A DNA stretch of 36,392 bases, from positions 1-36,392 of the forward strand of contig JAKAZQ010000032.1 in assembly GCA_021815805.1 (NCBI GenBank), read 5' to 3'. Shown here in pieces: positions 15,895 to 23,260 of this stretch. Positions within the stretch are counted from its first letter, which is position 1. Each line of letters begins with the position of its first letter. The notes under the pieces were generated by a model. That model did no database searches. It was not told where the DNA came from and was given only the letters and a program-made list of their open reading frames with translations. This stretch comes from Pseudomonadota bacterium (GTDB lineage: Bacteria; Pseudomonadota; Gammaproteobacteria; Burkholderiales; Burkholderiaceae_C). The position numbers were made by a program, and so were the translations under genes.

Positions 15895-16887
15895 TCAATG
15901 CAGTACGTGCGCGCTGAACCAGCTGTCCACCGCGCCCTCGCGCGGGCCCCAGATGCGCGGGTCGAGGCGCTCGCGCGCCGGCACCGCCAGCGACGACACC
16001 GCGGGCAGCGGCGCCACGCCCTGCAGCAGCGGCTGGTAGTTGGAGTCGGCGCTCGGGTCGCCATGCTGCATCGCGCGCTGTCCGGCCGGCGACAGCACGA
16101 AGGCGACGAAGGCGCGCGCCTGCGCGAGTGCGCGACCGCGCGCGGCGGCGCCGATGGCGATGTCGGAGGGCAATTCGGCCGACGGCGGCGCGGCCACGAT
16201 GCGCAGGCCCGGCTGGCGCGCCGCGAAGCCCAGGGCCGCGGAGCTCTGCACCACGGCGACGTCGATCTGGCCGTACTGCAGTGCGCGCAGCGTGACGCTG
16301 TTGGTCGGGTAGACGCGCAGCCCGTTCGCCTTGAGGCGCTCGAAATACGCCTTGCCGGCGCGCATGCCGTCGTGTTGCAGGATGCCGGCGACGAACGGGA
16401 AGGTGGGGCCGGAGATCGCCGGGTTGTTCATGCCGACCTTGCCGCGCAGCGCCGGGCTCGCCAGGTCGGCCCAGCTGCGCGGCAGCGTGCCGACGCGCCG
16501 CGTGTCGACGAGCATGGTGCCGGCGTAGGTCAGGCCGGTCGGCAGGTAGCAGCGGTCGGCCGGCAGCAGCGCGCGGCCGGCCGCGTCGTACGACACGCCG
16601 GGCATCCAGCCGCAGGCCAGGCGATGCTGCAGGGCCAGCTCGCGCATCGCCAGGTTGCCGTCGAACCAGAGCACGTCCCATTGCGCGCGCGCGCCTTCGG
16701 CCTGCACGCGCGCCAGCAACGGGCCCGTGCTCAGGTGCACGAGTTGCACCGGAATGCCCGTGCTGCGGGTGAAGGCCTGGGCCACTGCGCGGTCATAGCC
16801 GAAGGCCGCGTAGATGGTCAGCGGGCGCGCGCGCGCCACGCCGGCACCGGCGGCGGCCAGCAGGAGAGCGAGAACAAGCCTTTTCAT
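15895..16887 (-). CDS. Periplasmic binding protein of an FbpA-like ABC importer
   Basis: Secreted solute-binding protein of 330 residues with signal peptide MKRLVLALLLAAAGAGVARA. The fold follows iron(III)/thiamine/2-aminoethylphosphonate binding proteins: FTRSTGIPVQLV, DVLWFDGNLAM, SWADLASPALRGKVGM, FERLKANGLRVYPTNSVTLRA and GQIDVAVVQ. In FbpA the last block is followed by the two iron-binding tyrosines; here the aligned positions are Ser215-Ser216, and the usual Glu ligand aligns with Asp76. Bare Fe3+ bound in the FbpA way is therefore unlikely. The ATG at 16887 overlaps the tonB stop (TGATG), an unusual direct link of a binding-protein gene to tonB. Confidence 0.88.
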   Translation of the reverse strand: MKRLVLALLLAAAGAGVARARPLTIYAAFGYDRAVAQAFTRSTGIPVQLVHLSTGPLLARVQAEGARAQWDVLWFDGNLAMRELALQHRLACGWMPGVSYDAAGRALLPADRCYLPTGLTYAGTMLVDTRRVGTLPRSWADLASPALRGKVGMNNPAISGPTFPFVAGILQHDGMRAGKAYFERLKANGLRVYPTNSVTLRALQYGQIDVAVVQSSAALGFAARQPGLRIVAAPPSAELPSDIAIGAAARGRALAQARAFVAFVLSPAGQRAMQHGDPSADSNYQPLLQGVAPLPAVSSLAVPARERLDPRIWGPREGAVDSWFSAHVLH

Positions 16888-17597
16888 CAGTTGTTCGAAA
16901 GGTGAAAGCGGACCCAGATGACGAAGGACAGCGCGTGTCCGGCCAGCGCAGCCGGTGGTTGCGGATAGGGCGCCGTGCGCACCGCCCGCAATGCCGCGCT
17001 GTCCAGAGACGGCACGCCGCTGGACTTGACGACGTGCACCTGGCTGACTCGGCCGTCGATGAAGGTGAAGCCGACCAGCGTGCGACCCTCGACCTGCATC
17101 AGGCGCGCGCTTTCCGGGTAATGCACCGCATCCTGCACGGCCTCGCGCAGCAGCGCCTCGAAGCTCATGCGCAGCGCAGCAACGTCGGCCTTCGGCGGCT
17201 TGCGCGGCGGCGGCGGCGGTGGTGGCGGCGCCACCGGCATGGTCGGCCGCGTCGCCGGCGCGGGCGTCGGCGGCGGCTGGATGCGCGGCTTCGGCGGCGC
17301 CGGAGGCGGCGGGTGGTGCACCACGTGGTGCACCACGCGCGGCTTCGGCTTGGGCAGCACCTTGGGCTTGGGCTTCGGCGGTGGCGGCTTGGGGGTCACC
17401 ACCTTGGGGGGCGGCTTGGGCTGCGTCAGCGTGATCTCCACCGGTTGCGGCGGGGGCGGGGGCGCGGGCCGGCTGGACCACCAGGCGAGGGCTGCCAGCA
17501 CCAGCAGCTCGATGAGCAGGGCCAGTGCCGTGGCGGTGGCCCAGCGCCGGCCTTCGCCGGGTTCGCGTGCGGCGTGCGACGGAAGGGTTGCGGACAC
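16887..17597 (-). CDS. tonB: TonB energy-transducing protein
   Basis: Inner-membrane-anchored periplasm-spanning protein of 236 residues that carries proton-motive energy from ExbBD to the outer-membrane receptor. One N-terminal membrane helix (19-40) precedes a long Pro/Lys linker (44-136) and a C-terminal TonB domain (about 146-234) with HYPESARLMQVEG, VGFTFIDGRV and VVKSSGVPSLDSAALRAV. The linker contains a VVHHVVHH element (88-95). The start is GTG at 17597, 2 nt after the exbD stop; no ATG precedes the helix. The 3' end overlaps the binding-protein gene. It probably serves the receptor encoded upstream. Confidence 0.92.
   Translation of the reverse strand: MSATLPSHAAREPGEGRRWATATALALLIELLVLAALAWWSSRPAPPPPPQPVEITLTQPKPPPKVVTPKPPPPKPKPKVLPKPKPRVVHHVVHHPPPPAPPKPRIQPPPTPAPATRPTMPVAPPPPPPPPRKPPKADVAALRMSFEALLREAVQDAVHYPESARLMQVEGRTLVGFTFIDGRVSQVHVVKSSGVPSLDSAALRAVRTAPYPQPPAALAGHALSFVIWVRFHLSNN
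17313..17336. repeat. Tandem palindromic 12-mers forming a 24-bp perfect palindrome in tonB
   Basis: GTGGTGCACCAC occurs twice in direct succession. Each copy is its own reverse complement, so the whole 24 bp is also a palindrome. It encodes the His-rich VVHHVVHH segment of the TonB linker. Confidence 0.9.
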
Positions 17598-17599
17598 GT

Positions 17600-18001
17600 T
17601 CAGGATCCGGTTTGCTGCTGCGCCGCGAGCCCGATGCGCGTCACGCCGGCCTGGCGGCAGGCGTCCATCACCTTCATCAGCAATTGCAGCGAGGTATGCC
17701 GATCCCCGGCGAGGATGACCTGCAGGTGCGACGGATCCGGCTTGTTCTTCAGCACCTGGGTCAGCTGTTGCGGGGTGAGCGCAAGTCCGCCCAGGTGGAT
17801 CTGGCCCTGGGCGTCGACCACGATGGTGACCTGCGGCGGCGGCAGCGCCTGCGCCGTGGAACTGGTCGGCAGGTGCGAATTGATGCCGTCGGCCGGGATC
17901 ATGCGCAACGTGACCATGATGAAGAACACCAGCAGGAAGAACATGATGTCGATCATCGGGATGATCTCGATGCGTGCCTTCTTGGTTTCGAAATATTTCA
18001 T
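17600..18001 (-). CDS. exbD: ExbD biopolymer transport protein
   Basis: Inner-membrane subunit of the TonB motor, 133 residues. The N-terminus IEIIPMIDIMFFLLVFFIM carries the membrane helix with the conserved proton-path Asp of the ExbD/TolR family (about residue 18), and the periplasmic domain follows (VTIVVDAQGQIHLGG, VILAGDRHTSLQLLMKVMDACRQAG, family-typical). The ATG at 18001 is preferred because ExbD proteins begin a few residues before this helix. It lies 84 nt after exbB and 2 nt before tonB in the same operon. Confidence 0.93.
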   Translation of the reverse strand: MKYFETKKARIEIIPMIDIMFFLLVFFIMVTLRMIPADGINSHLPTSSTAQALPPPQVTIVVDAQGQIHLGGLALTPQQLTQVLKNKPDPSHLQVILAGDRHTSLQLLMKVMDACRQAGVTRIGLAAQQQTGS

Positions 18002-18085
18002 CGCGCAAGACAAAAGACGCCGCGACGAGCGCGGCGGTGAAGCGGGAGACCGTTCCCGCACGGAGATGAACGGAAAGCCTCCGGC

Positions 18086-18859
18086 TCAGGCCGCGCTGGC
18101 CTGCAGCGCATGCGGCAGCGGCGCAGCGGTGGCGACGGGCCCGGCCGGCGCGGGCGCCGTCGCCGGCGCCTTGCGACGCGGCTCGTTGCCGCTGCTGTGG
18201 CTGGTGCTGGTGCTGGCGCTGGCGCCGGCACCGGCGCGGTAGTGCGGGTACATGCGGTTCGCCAGCATCAGCTTGATGCGTTCGAGCTGGTGCATGACCA
18301 GGCGCACGCGCTGATGCAGCGCATTGAAGGCCACCAGCCCGAGCACGGCGATGAACAGTCCGGCCGCGGTGGCCATCAGCGCCTCGCCGACGCCACCGGT
18401 CACCGCCTGCGTGGCGGCGCCCGGATGGGCCAGTGCCTGGAAGGTGTTGAACATGCCGATGATGGTCCCGAGCAGGCCGAGCAGCGGCGCGAGGGTGACG
18501 ATGGTGTCAAGCATCCACAGACCGCGGTCGATGCGCGGCGCCTGGTCCATCACGGCCTCCTCGAGGCGGTCGCTGAAGTGATCCAGCGGGTCGCCGAGGT
18601 CGTGGTGCAGCGCCACGGTCACGACCTGTGCCGCCGGCGAATGGGTGTCGCCCTGCAGCGCATCGCGCAGCGAGTCGGGATCCACGTGGGCGCGGCCCTT
18701 GAGTTCGCGTACCCAGCCGCGGCACTGCGCCTGCATGCGGCCGAGCGCCCAGAAGCGCTCGATGGTCACGGCCAGTGCCACCAGCAGCAGCACGGCCATC
18801 AGGTAGAGGATGCCGCCGGATTTATGCGCGGCGTCGAGAAGGATTTGCAGGGAAAGCAT
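18086..18859 (-). CDS. exbB: ExbB proton-channel protein
   Basis: Inner-membrane component of the TonB energising complex, 257 residues. Three hydrophobic segments: residues about 17-34, and the characteristic pair around LDTIVTLAPLLGLLGTIIGM and GVGEALMATAAGLFIAVLGLVAFN, which are the MotA/TolQ/ExbB channel signatures. GGAGAT 8 nt before the ATG supports the start. The last 45 residues form a Ser/Thr then Ala/Pro-rich low-complexity tail not typical of ExbB. It lies 57 nt after the receptor gene and is followed by exbD. Confidence 0.93.
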   Translation of the reverse strand: MLSLQILLDAAHKSGGILYLMAVLLLVALAVTIERFWALGRMQAQCRGWVRELKGRAHVDPDSLRDALQGDTHSPAAQVVTVALHHDLGDPLDHFSDRLEEAVMDQAPRIDRGLWMLDTIVTLAPLLGLLGTIIGMFNTFQALAHPGAATQAVTGGVGEALMATAAGLFIAVLGLVAFNALHQRVRLVMHQLERIKLMLANRMYPHYRAGAGASASTSTSHSSGNEPRRKAPATAPAPAGPVATAAPLPHALQASAA

Positions 18860-18916
18860 TGCACGATCTCCAGAGCGCGACCGGACTCCTGTTCCGGATC
18901 CGGCCGCGCGGCATGA

Positions 18917-21337
18917 TTAGAAGTCCGCCGAAATGCCGGCGTAGAAGGTGCGCGGTGCGCCTTGGTCCGCCAGGATGAAACCGGTGGATGGCAGGTTGTT
19001 GCTGAAGTAGATGTCGTTTGCCGTGCTGATGGTTTCAATGCTGTTGTATTGCTTGTTCAGCAGGTTCAGTACGCCGACATTGAATTTCCAGTCGCGAATC
19101 CAGTGTTCATGGACCGGCACCGTGGCATGCAGTTGGAGATTCCAGACGCCGTAGGCGGGCATCTGCTGGTTGGTGGGTGCACCTGCCAGATTCGACCAGA
19201 TGTACTGCGATCCGGTGTACTGGTAGGACAGAGCGCCATCCCAGAGCACCTGGGCTGCATAGAGCTTGTAGTCGACGCCGGCGCTCAGGGTGCGATCGGG
19301 CACATTGGAGACCGGAAGTCCGCTGTAGGTGGTGCTTCCGGGGCCACCCGAGGTGTAATTGTTGAAGGTCGCCTTCTCGAAATTCATGTTCGCGAAGGCG
19401 GTGGTATTGTAGGCAACGCGGTCGGACACGCTGAGGTCGAATCCCTTGTAGACCGAGTCGCCGTTGGCGTCGAAATAGGTCGTGCCGACGGTGTAGGGAA
19501 TGTATTGGTTGCTGTAATGGAGATGGTAGTAGGCCAGCGACAGCAGGAAGTCGTGGAGATAATCGGCCCGACGCACGTGGATCTTGAAGCCGACGTTGTA
19601 ATCCGTTCCCTTTTCGAGATTGAACGTGGATCCCTTCTTCTGGAACAGGCCGCCACCTCCGCCTACCGCCGGCTCCTTGTACGTGATGGCGTAGTTGCCG
19701 AATGCCGCCAGCCAGGGCCGCACGCGGTAGTTCGCGCTGATCGACGGTTCGAACTTGTGGTGACTGGCCGTGGCCCCCACCGAATTGGCTCCCTGCGCCG
19801 TGCAATTGGCACCGCTCGGGCAGCCCTCGAGATTCCAGGCGGCAGCAAAATCCGTGGCGTCGCCCGGGCTGTAGATCGTGGAATAGTCGACGAACCGGAT
19901 CCCGGGTGTGACATCGAGTTGCTGGATCGGGCGGATCCTGTCCTGCGCAAACAGCGCGAGATCCGTCTGGTCGAAGTAGTTGCTGCGGAAGTTTCCGTTC
20001 GGCAGGGTCTGGCTACCGTTCGCGAACGGCGCGGCACCTGCGCCGACCGGGGTGGCGTTGGGCATCCAGAACGCATTGCGCGTGTTGTACGTGCTCTTCA
20101 GCACGAATCCACCAAACGAAATCTTGTTGTGTGGCAGGGAAAGATCGGCCCACAATTTGTCACCGTAGACTCGCGTCGACGGATTGTTGTGCTCGTACAT
20201 ATAGCAACCGTACGTGCAATCGGCATTGGTTCCCCAGATGCTGAAATGATCATGCAGGCGCTTGGTGAGTTGGTACCAGAGCAGGTTGTGCAACGTCGTA
20301 TTCTGGTCGATGGCGACGTTGATCTTGCCGTACAGCATCCGCGTCGCGTTGCTGTCGTTCTTGTTCCATACCGAGCCCGGGGCCGCGCTGTAGAAGCCGG
20401 TCGCCTGCTGGCTGAGATAACCCGTGTTGTTCGTGCCGTCCAGGGTCAGGCCGGGGACGTTCGTGATCGGGATCGGCGCCGGGCGGAAGGCTGTCGAACG
20501 CGAGTTGTAGAAGCCGACGGAGAAATTGCCGCCCTGGAATTGCTTGCGCGTCTTCAGGAAAAGGGCCTCGTTGCTTGCCGGGCTGGAGAAACCGTCGGGC
20601 GTGGTGCGGAAGCTGTTGGAAGACGACGTGCCCCCGGCGATGACCGTCGACCAGCCGTCGAAGGTCCCGGTGTTGAACAGGTAGTGCAGGCCGCGCGAGC
20701 TGTCGCTGCCAAAACTGATGCCGACCGAGCCGCCGGCCTTGGCCTGCGGCTGAACCGGCACGAAGGCGATCTGGCCGCCGATGTTGTTGAACCAGCGATC
20801 CTCGGGGTCGCCGGGGCCTTTGGTGACGCCGATGCCCTGGATCAGGCTCATCTGGGGAACGAGGTCGGTCTGCCACAGGCCCGTGGACGGGTCGCTCATG
20901 GGGACGCCGTCGAAAGTGACCGAAATCGAACCATCGTCGATCTGGCCGCCGGAAAAGCCGCCCCAGCCCTGCTTGATCCCGTTGACGCTGATCTGGTTTT
21001 TCGTGCTGCCGCTCGAGCCGTAGCCGGTGACCGCGACGCCCGGCGCCAGCTGCAGGACTTGCCCGGAACCGGCGAAGGCGCCGGCCGAATCGATTTCCTG
21101 CTGGCCGAGCACCGTGGTCGACTGGCCGGACTTGAAGACAGCCTTCTTGGTGATCTTCTTTTCCTGACTGGTCTTGTCCGCGTGGCGCGTGCCGACGCTG
21201 GCGCCGGCTTGTACCGTGCCCAAGGCGGCGGGAGCCTGTTGAGCCCGCGCCGCGGGTGCGGCCGCGAGCGCGATCAGAATCGCCTGGGAAAGCCATTGCC
21301 GGCGAAATCCCGGCTGTTGGGTGAAGCGCTGTTTCAT
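18917..21337 (-). CDS. TonB-dependent outer-membrane receptor
   Basis: Outer-membrane beta-barrel importer of 806 residues. A signal peptide ends at about residue 32 (AAPAARA before QQAP). The plug domain shows VLGQQEIDSAGAFAGSGQVL, LAPGVAVTGYGSSGSTKNQI, FDGVPMSDP and VTKGPGDPEDRWFNNIGGQI; the barrel follows and ends in phenylalanine (ISADF), as required for Bam-dependent insertion. GGAGG 5 nt before the ATG fixes the start. Two cysteine pairs (CTYGC and CPSGANC) sit in likely surface loops. Base composition differs from its surroundings: the 60-nt rows starting at 19501 and 20101 are 30/60 and 29/60 GC, against well above 65% in neighbours. First gene of the nine-gene operon; substrate unknown. 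Confidence 0.93.
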   Translation of the reverse strand: MKQRFTQQPGFRRQWLSQAILIALAAAPAARAQQAPAALGTVQAGASVGTRHADKTSQEKKITKKAVFKSGQSTTVLGQQEIDSAGAFAGSGQVLQLAPGVAVTGYGSSGSTKNQISVNGIKQGWGGFSGGQIDDGSISVTFDGVPMSDPSTGLWQTDLVPQMSLIQGIGVTKGPGDPEDRWFNNIGGQIAFVPVQPQAKAGGSVGISFGSDSSRGLHYLFNTGTFDGWSTVIAGGTSSSNSFRTTPDGFSSPASNEALFLKTRKQFQGGNFSVGFYNSRSTAFRPAPIPITNVPGLTLDGTNNTGYLSQQATGFYSAAPGSVWNKNDSNATRMLYGKINVAIDQNTTLHNLLWYQLTKRLHDHFSIWGTNADCTYGCYMYEHNNPSTRVYGDKLWADLSLPHNKISFGGFVLKSTYNTRNAFWMPNATPVGAGAAPFANGSQTLPNGNFRSNYFDQTDLALFAQDRIRPIQQLDVTPGIRFVDYSTIYSPGDATDFAAAWNLEGCPSGANCTAQGANSVGATASHHKFEPSISANYRVRPWLAAFGNYAITYKEPAVGGGGGLFQKKGSTFNLEKGTDYNVGFKIHVRRADYLHDFLLSLAYYHLHYSNQYIPYTVGTTYFDANGDSVYKGFDLSVSDRVAYNTTAFANMNFEKATFNNYTSGGPGSTTYSGLPVSNVPDRTLSAGVDYKLYAAQVLWDGALSYQYTGSQYIWSNLAGAPTNQQMPAYGVWNLQLHATVPVHEHWIRDWKFNVGVLNLLNKQYNSIETISTANDIYFSNNLPSTGFILADQGAPRTFYAGISADF

Positions 21338-21375
21338 CGATCCTCCGGAGGGTGCGTTCTTGGATGCTTGGTAAC

Positions 21376-21428
21376 TGGAGCTCGCGGCGCACCTCAGGGT
21401 GCGCCCGGACGTGCGAGCGAAGCCTCCA
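21376..21428 (-). promoter_or_regulatory. Potential structured leader upstream of the receptor gene
   Basis: Nested inverted repeats: an inner perfect 8-bp stem (21386-21393 with 21398-21405, loop of 4), flanked by a 6-bp stem (21380-21385 with 21413-21418, 7-nt bulge) and a 4-bp stem (21376-21379 with 21425-21428). It ends about 40 nt before the receptor ATG. It could be an RNA leader fold or an operator; no U-tract for a terminator and no known riboswitch motif was recognised. Confidence 0.45.
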
Positions 21429-21451
21429 TTGCATCGAGCGCGTGTGATGTC

Positions 21452-21468
21452 CAGGTTGCGCAAACCTG
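21452..21468. promoter_or_regulatory. Short inverted repeat between regulator and receptor genes
   Basis: CAGGTT and AACCTG flank a 5-nt centre (GCGCA), 9 nt beyond the stop of the regulator gene. Too short and without a U-tract to be a convincing terminator; an operator half-site pair is equally possible. Confidence 0.3.
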
Positions 21469-21477
21469 TCCGTCTTC

Positions 21478-22236
21478 TCACCGGAATCGCGTAGTTGTTT
21501 CAAATCCTGATGCGTCCGCAGCGTCCGCGGCCCAGCGGTAGCCGCTTCCGTGCACCGTTTTCAGGCAAGGCTCCAGCCCGTGTTCGCGCAGCACCCGGCG
21601 CAGCTTTCCCACCGCGGTGTGCAGCGCCTGCGCGTCGGCGCGCGCCGGAATGTCGAGGGCCACGCGCAGGCTGGCGCTGCTCAGCACATGGCCGGGGCGC
21701 TCGCACAGCGCCCACAGCAGCCGGAACATCTGCGGCTGCAGGCGCGTGCTGCGGCCGGCGTGGCGCAGTTCGCGGGTCGCGGCCAGCAGCGTGCGCCCGG
21801 CACCCAGGTTCAGGGATCCCCCCGGTGGCGGCGCCACGCGATGGCGCAGGTTGGCCAGTTGCGCCTGCAGCAACGGCGTCGGCACGGCCGCCGGCAGGAC
21901 CACGTCGGCGCCGGCACGCAGCGCCTGCAGGGCCACCGGCCCCTGCGCATCGTCGACCAGCGCCAGCAGCACGGCGCGCATCGACGACGGGTGGTGGCGC
22001 ACCCGCATCATCCAGTCCAGCGCCGGCGAGGCGTGGCCTTCGCAATGCAGCAACGCGGCCCAGGAGCAGCCCTCGCTGAGCTGGCGCAGTGCGGTGTCGG
22101 GACACGCGGTCTGGGCGTTTTCCAGCGGGCAGGCGGGCCCGTGGTCGAAGCCCACGTAGAGTACCGAGTGCTTCGACGCGGAGGGCTCGGGCGCGGAGGG
22201 CATGGCGGGGGGCGAAAGCTGCGACAAGCGCAGCAT
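21478..22236 (-). CDS. OmpR-type winged-helix regulator with a degenerate receiver domain
   Basis: Predicted DNA-binding regulator of 252 residues. The C-terminal 75 residues match the Trans_reg_C winged helix: LQPQMFRLLWALCERPGHVL, then ALHTAVGKLRRVLREHGL and KTVHGSGYRW. The N-terminal part has the rhythm of a receiver domain (VLYVGFDHG, VLLALVDDA, ALRAGADVVLPA) but the expected phospho-acceptor region reads WAALLHCEGHAS with no aspartate, so it is probably a phosphorylation-independent pseudo-receiver. No kinase gene is nearby. It lies 29 nt after secF and 140 nt before the receptor gene on the same strand, making it a candidate regulator of the uptake operon. ATGs at 22236 and 22203 are both possible starts. 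Confidence 0.78.
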   Translation of the reverse strand: MLRLSQLSPPAMPSAPEPSASKHSVLYVGFDHGPACPLENAQTACPDTALRQLSEGCSWAALLHCEGHASPALDWMMRVRHHPSSMRAVLLALVDDAQGPVALQALRAGADVVLPAAVPTPLLQAQLANLRHRVAPPPGGSLNLGAGRTLLAATRELRHAGRSTRLQPQMFRLLWALCERPGHVLSSASLRVALDIPARADAQALHTAVGKLRRVLREHGLEPCLKTVHGSGYRWAADAADASGFETTTRFR

Positions 22237-22265
22237 CGCCGCCCCGCGTTACGCGGCGATGACGC

Positions 22266-23219
22266 TCAGACCACCGCGCCGGCGTTCGGGTCGTTGGGGT
22301 TCTTCGGGCGCCCGGAACCGGACTTCAACAGGTCCTCGCGCTTGACCCGCAGCCACATCGCGATCGCCGCGGCGACGAACACCGAGCTGTAGATGCTCAT
22401 CGAGATGCCGATGATCAGCGCCAGCGCGAAGTAGTGCAGCGCCGGGCCGCCGAACAGGAACATCGAGAAGGCCATCGCCAGGGTCGCGCCGTGGGTGATG
22501 ATGGTGCGGCTGATGGTGTTGGTGATGGCGCTGTCGATCACGCGCACCGTTTCGTACTTGCGGTACTTGCGGAAGTTCTCGCGCACGCGGTCGAAGATCA
22601 CCACCGATTCGTTCACCGAGTACCCCAGCACCGCGAGCACCGCCGCGAGCACCGGCAACGAGAACTCCCACTGGAAGAAGGCGAAAAAGCCGAGCACGAT
22701 GATCACGTCGTGCAGGTTGGCGACGATCGCCGCCACCGAGAACTTCCATTCGAAGCGCAGCGCCAAGTACAGCATGATGCCGCCGACCACGAAGGCCAGC
22801 GCCTTGAGCCCGTCGGTGGCCAGTTCCGAGCCGACCTGCGGGCCGACGAATTCGGTGCGCACCAGCTGGGCCTGCGCATCGACGGCATGCAGCGCGCTCA
22901 TCACGCGATCGCTTTGCGCGCTGCTGCTCTGGCCGCTGCGCAGCGGCAGCCGGATCACGACATCGTTCGCGTTGCCGAAAGCCTGCACCTGGACGTCGCC
23001 ATAACCCAGTTGCCTGGGCACCGCGCGCACCGCCGCGAGGTTGGCCGCGTGCGGATAGTGCACCTCCATCACGGTGCCGCCGGTGAACTCGATCGACAGG
23101 TGCAATCCCCGCGTGATCAGGAAGAACACGGCGGCGACGAACAGCAGCGCCGAGATCACGTTCAGCACCGGGGCGTAGCGCATGAACGGGATGTCGCGCT
23201 GAATGCGGAAAAACTCCAT
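22266..23219 (-). CDS. secF: Protein translocase subunit SecF
   Basis: Inner-membrane protein of 317 residues that, with SecD, uses proton-motive force to pull secreted proteins out of the SecYEG channel. Seen: N-terminal FFRIQRDIPFM and helix, IEFTGGTVMEV in the periplasmic domain, then the RND-type helices with LALRFEWKFSVAAI, LGYSVNESVVIFDRVREN and TISRTIITHGATLAM. AGGAGATCCTG before the ATG at 23219 is a good ribosome-binding site. It follows secD by 41 nt. Length and motifs are complete. Confidence 0.96.
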   Translation of the reverse strand: MEFFRIQRDIPFMRYAPVLNVISALLFVAAVFFLITRGLHLSIEFTGGTVMEVHYPHAANLAAVRAVPRQLGYGDVQVQAFGNANDVVIRLPLRSGQSSSAQSDRVMSALHAVDAQAQLVRTEFVGPQVGSELATDGLKALAFVVGGIMLYLALRFEWKFSVAAIVANLHDVIIVLGFFAFFQWEFSLPVLAAVLAVLGYSVNESVVIFDRVRENFRKYRKYETVRVIDSAITNTISRTIITHGATLAMAFSMFLFGGPALHYFALALIIGISMSIYSSVFVAAAIAMWLRVKREDLLKSGSGRPKNPNDPNAGAVV

Positions 23220-23260
23220 CAGGATCTCCTGCTCTCAAAGGGAGTAAGCGCTGCGTCGTG

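Noticed and set aside
17313-17336. CRISPR-like or mobile-element repeat
   Set aside because: Only two contiguous 12-mers inside a coding linker, without spacers; no CRISPR array, insertion sequence or attachment site was recognised in the window.
21338-21477. Fur box or cobalamin riboswitch before the receptor gene
   Set aside because: No GATAAT-type palindrome and no recognisable B12 box; only the nested inverted repeat was found.
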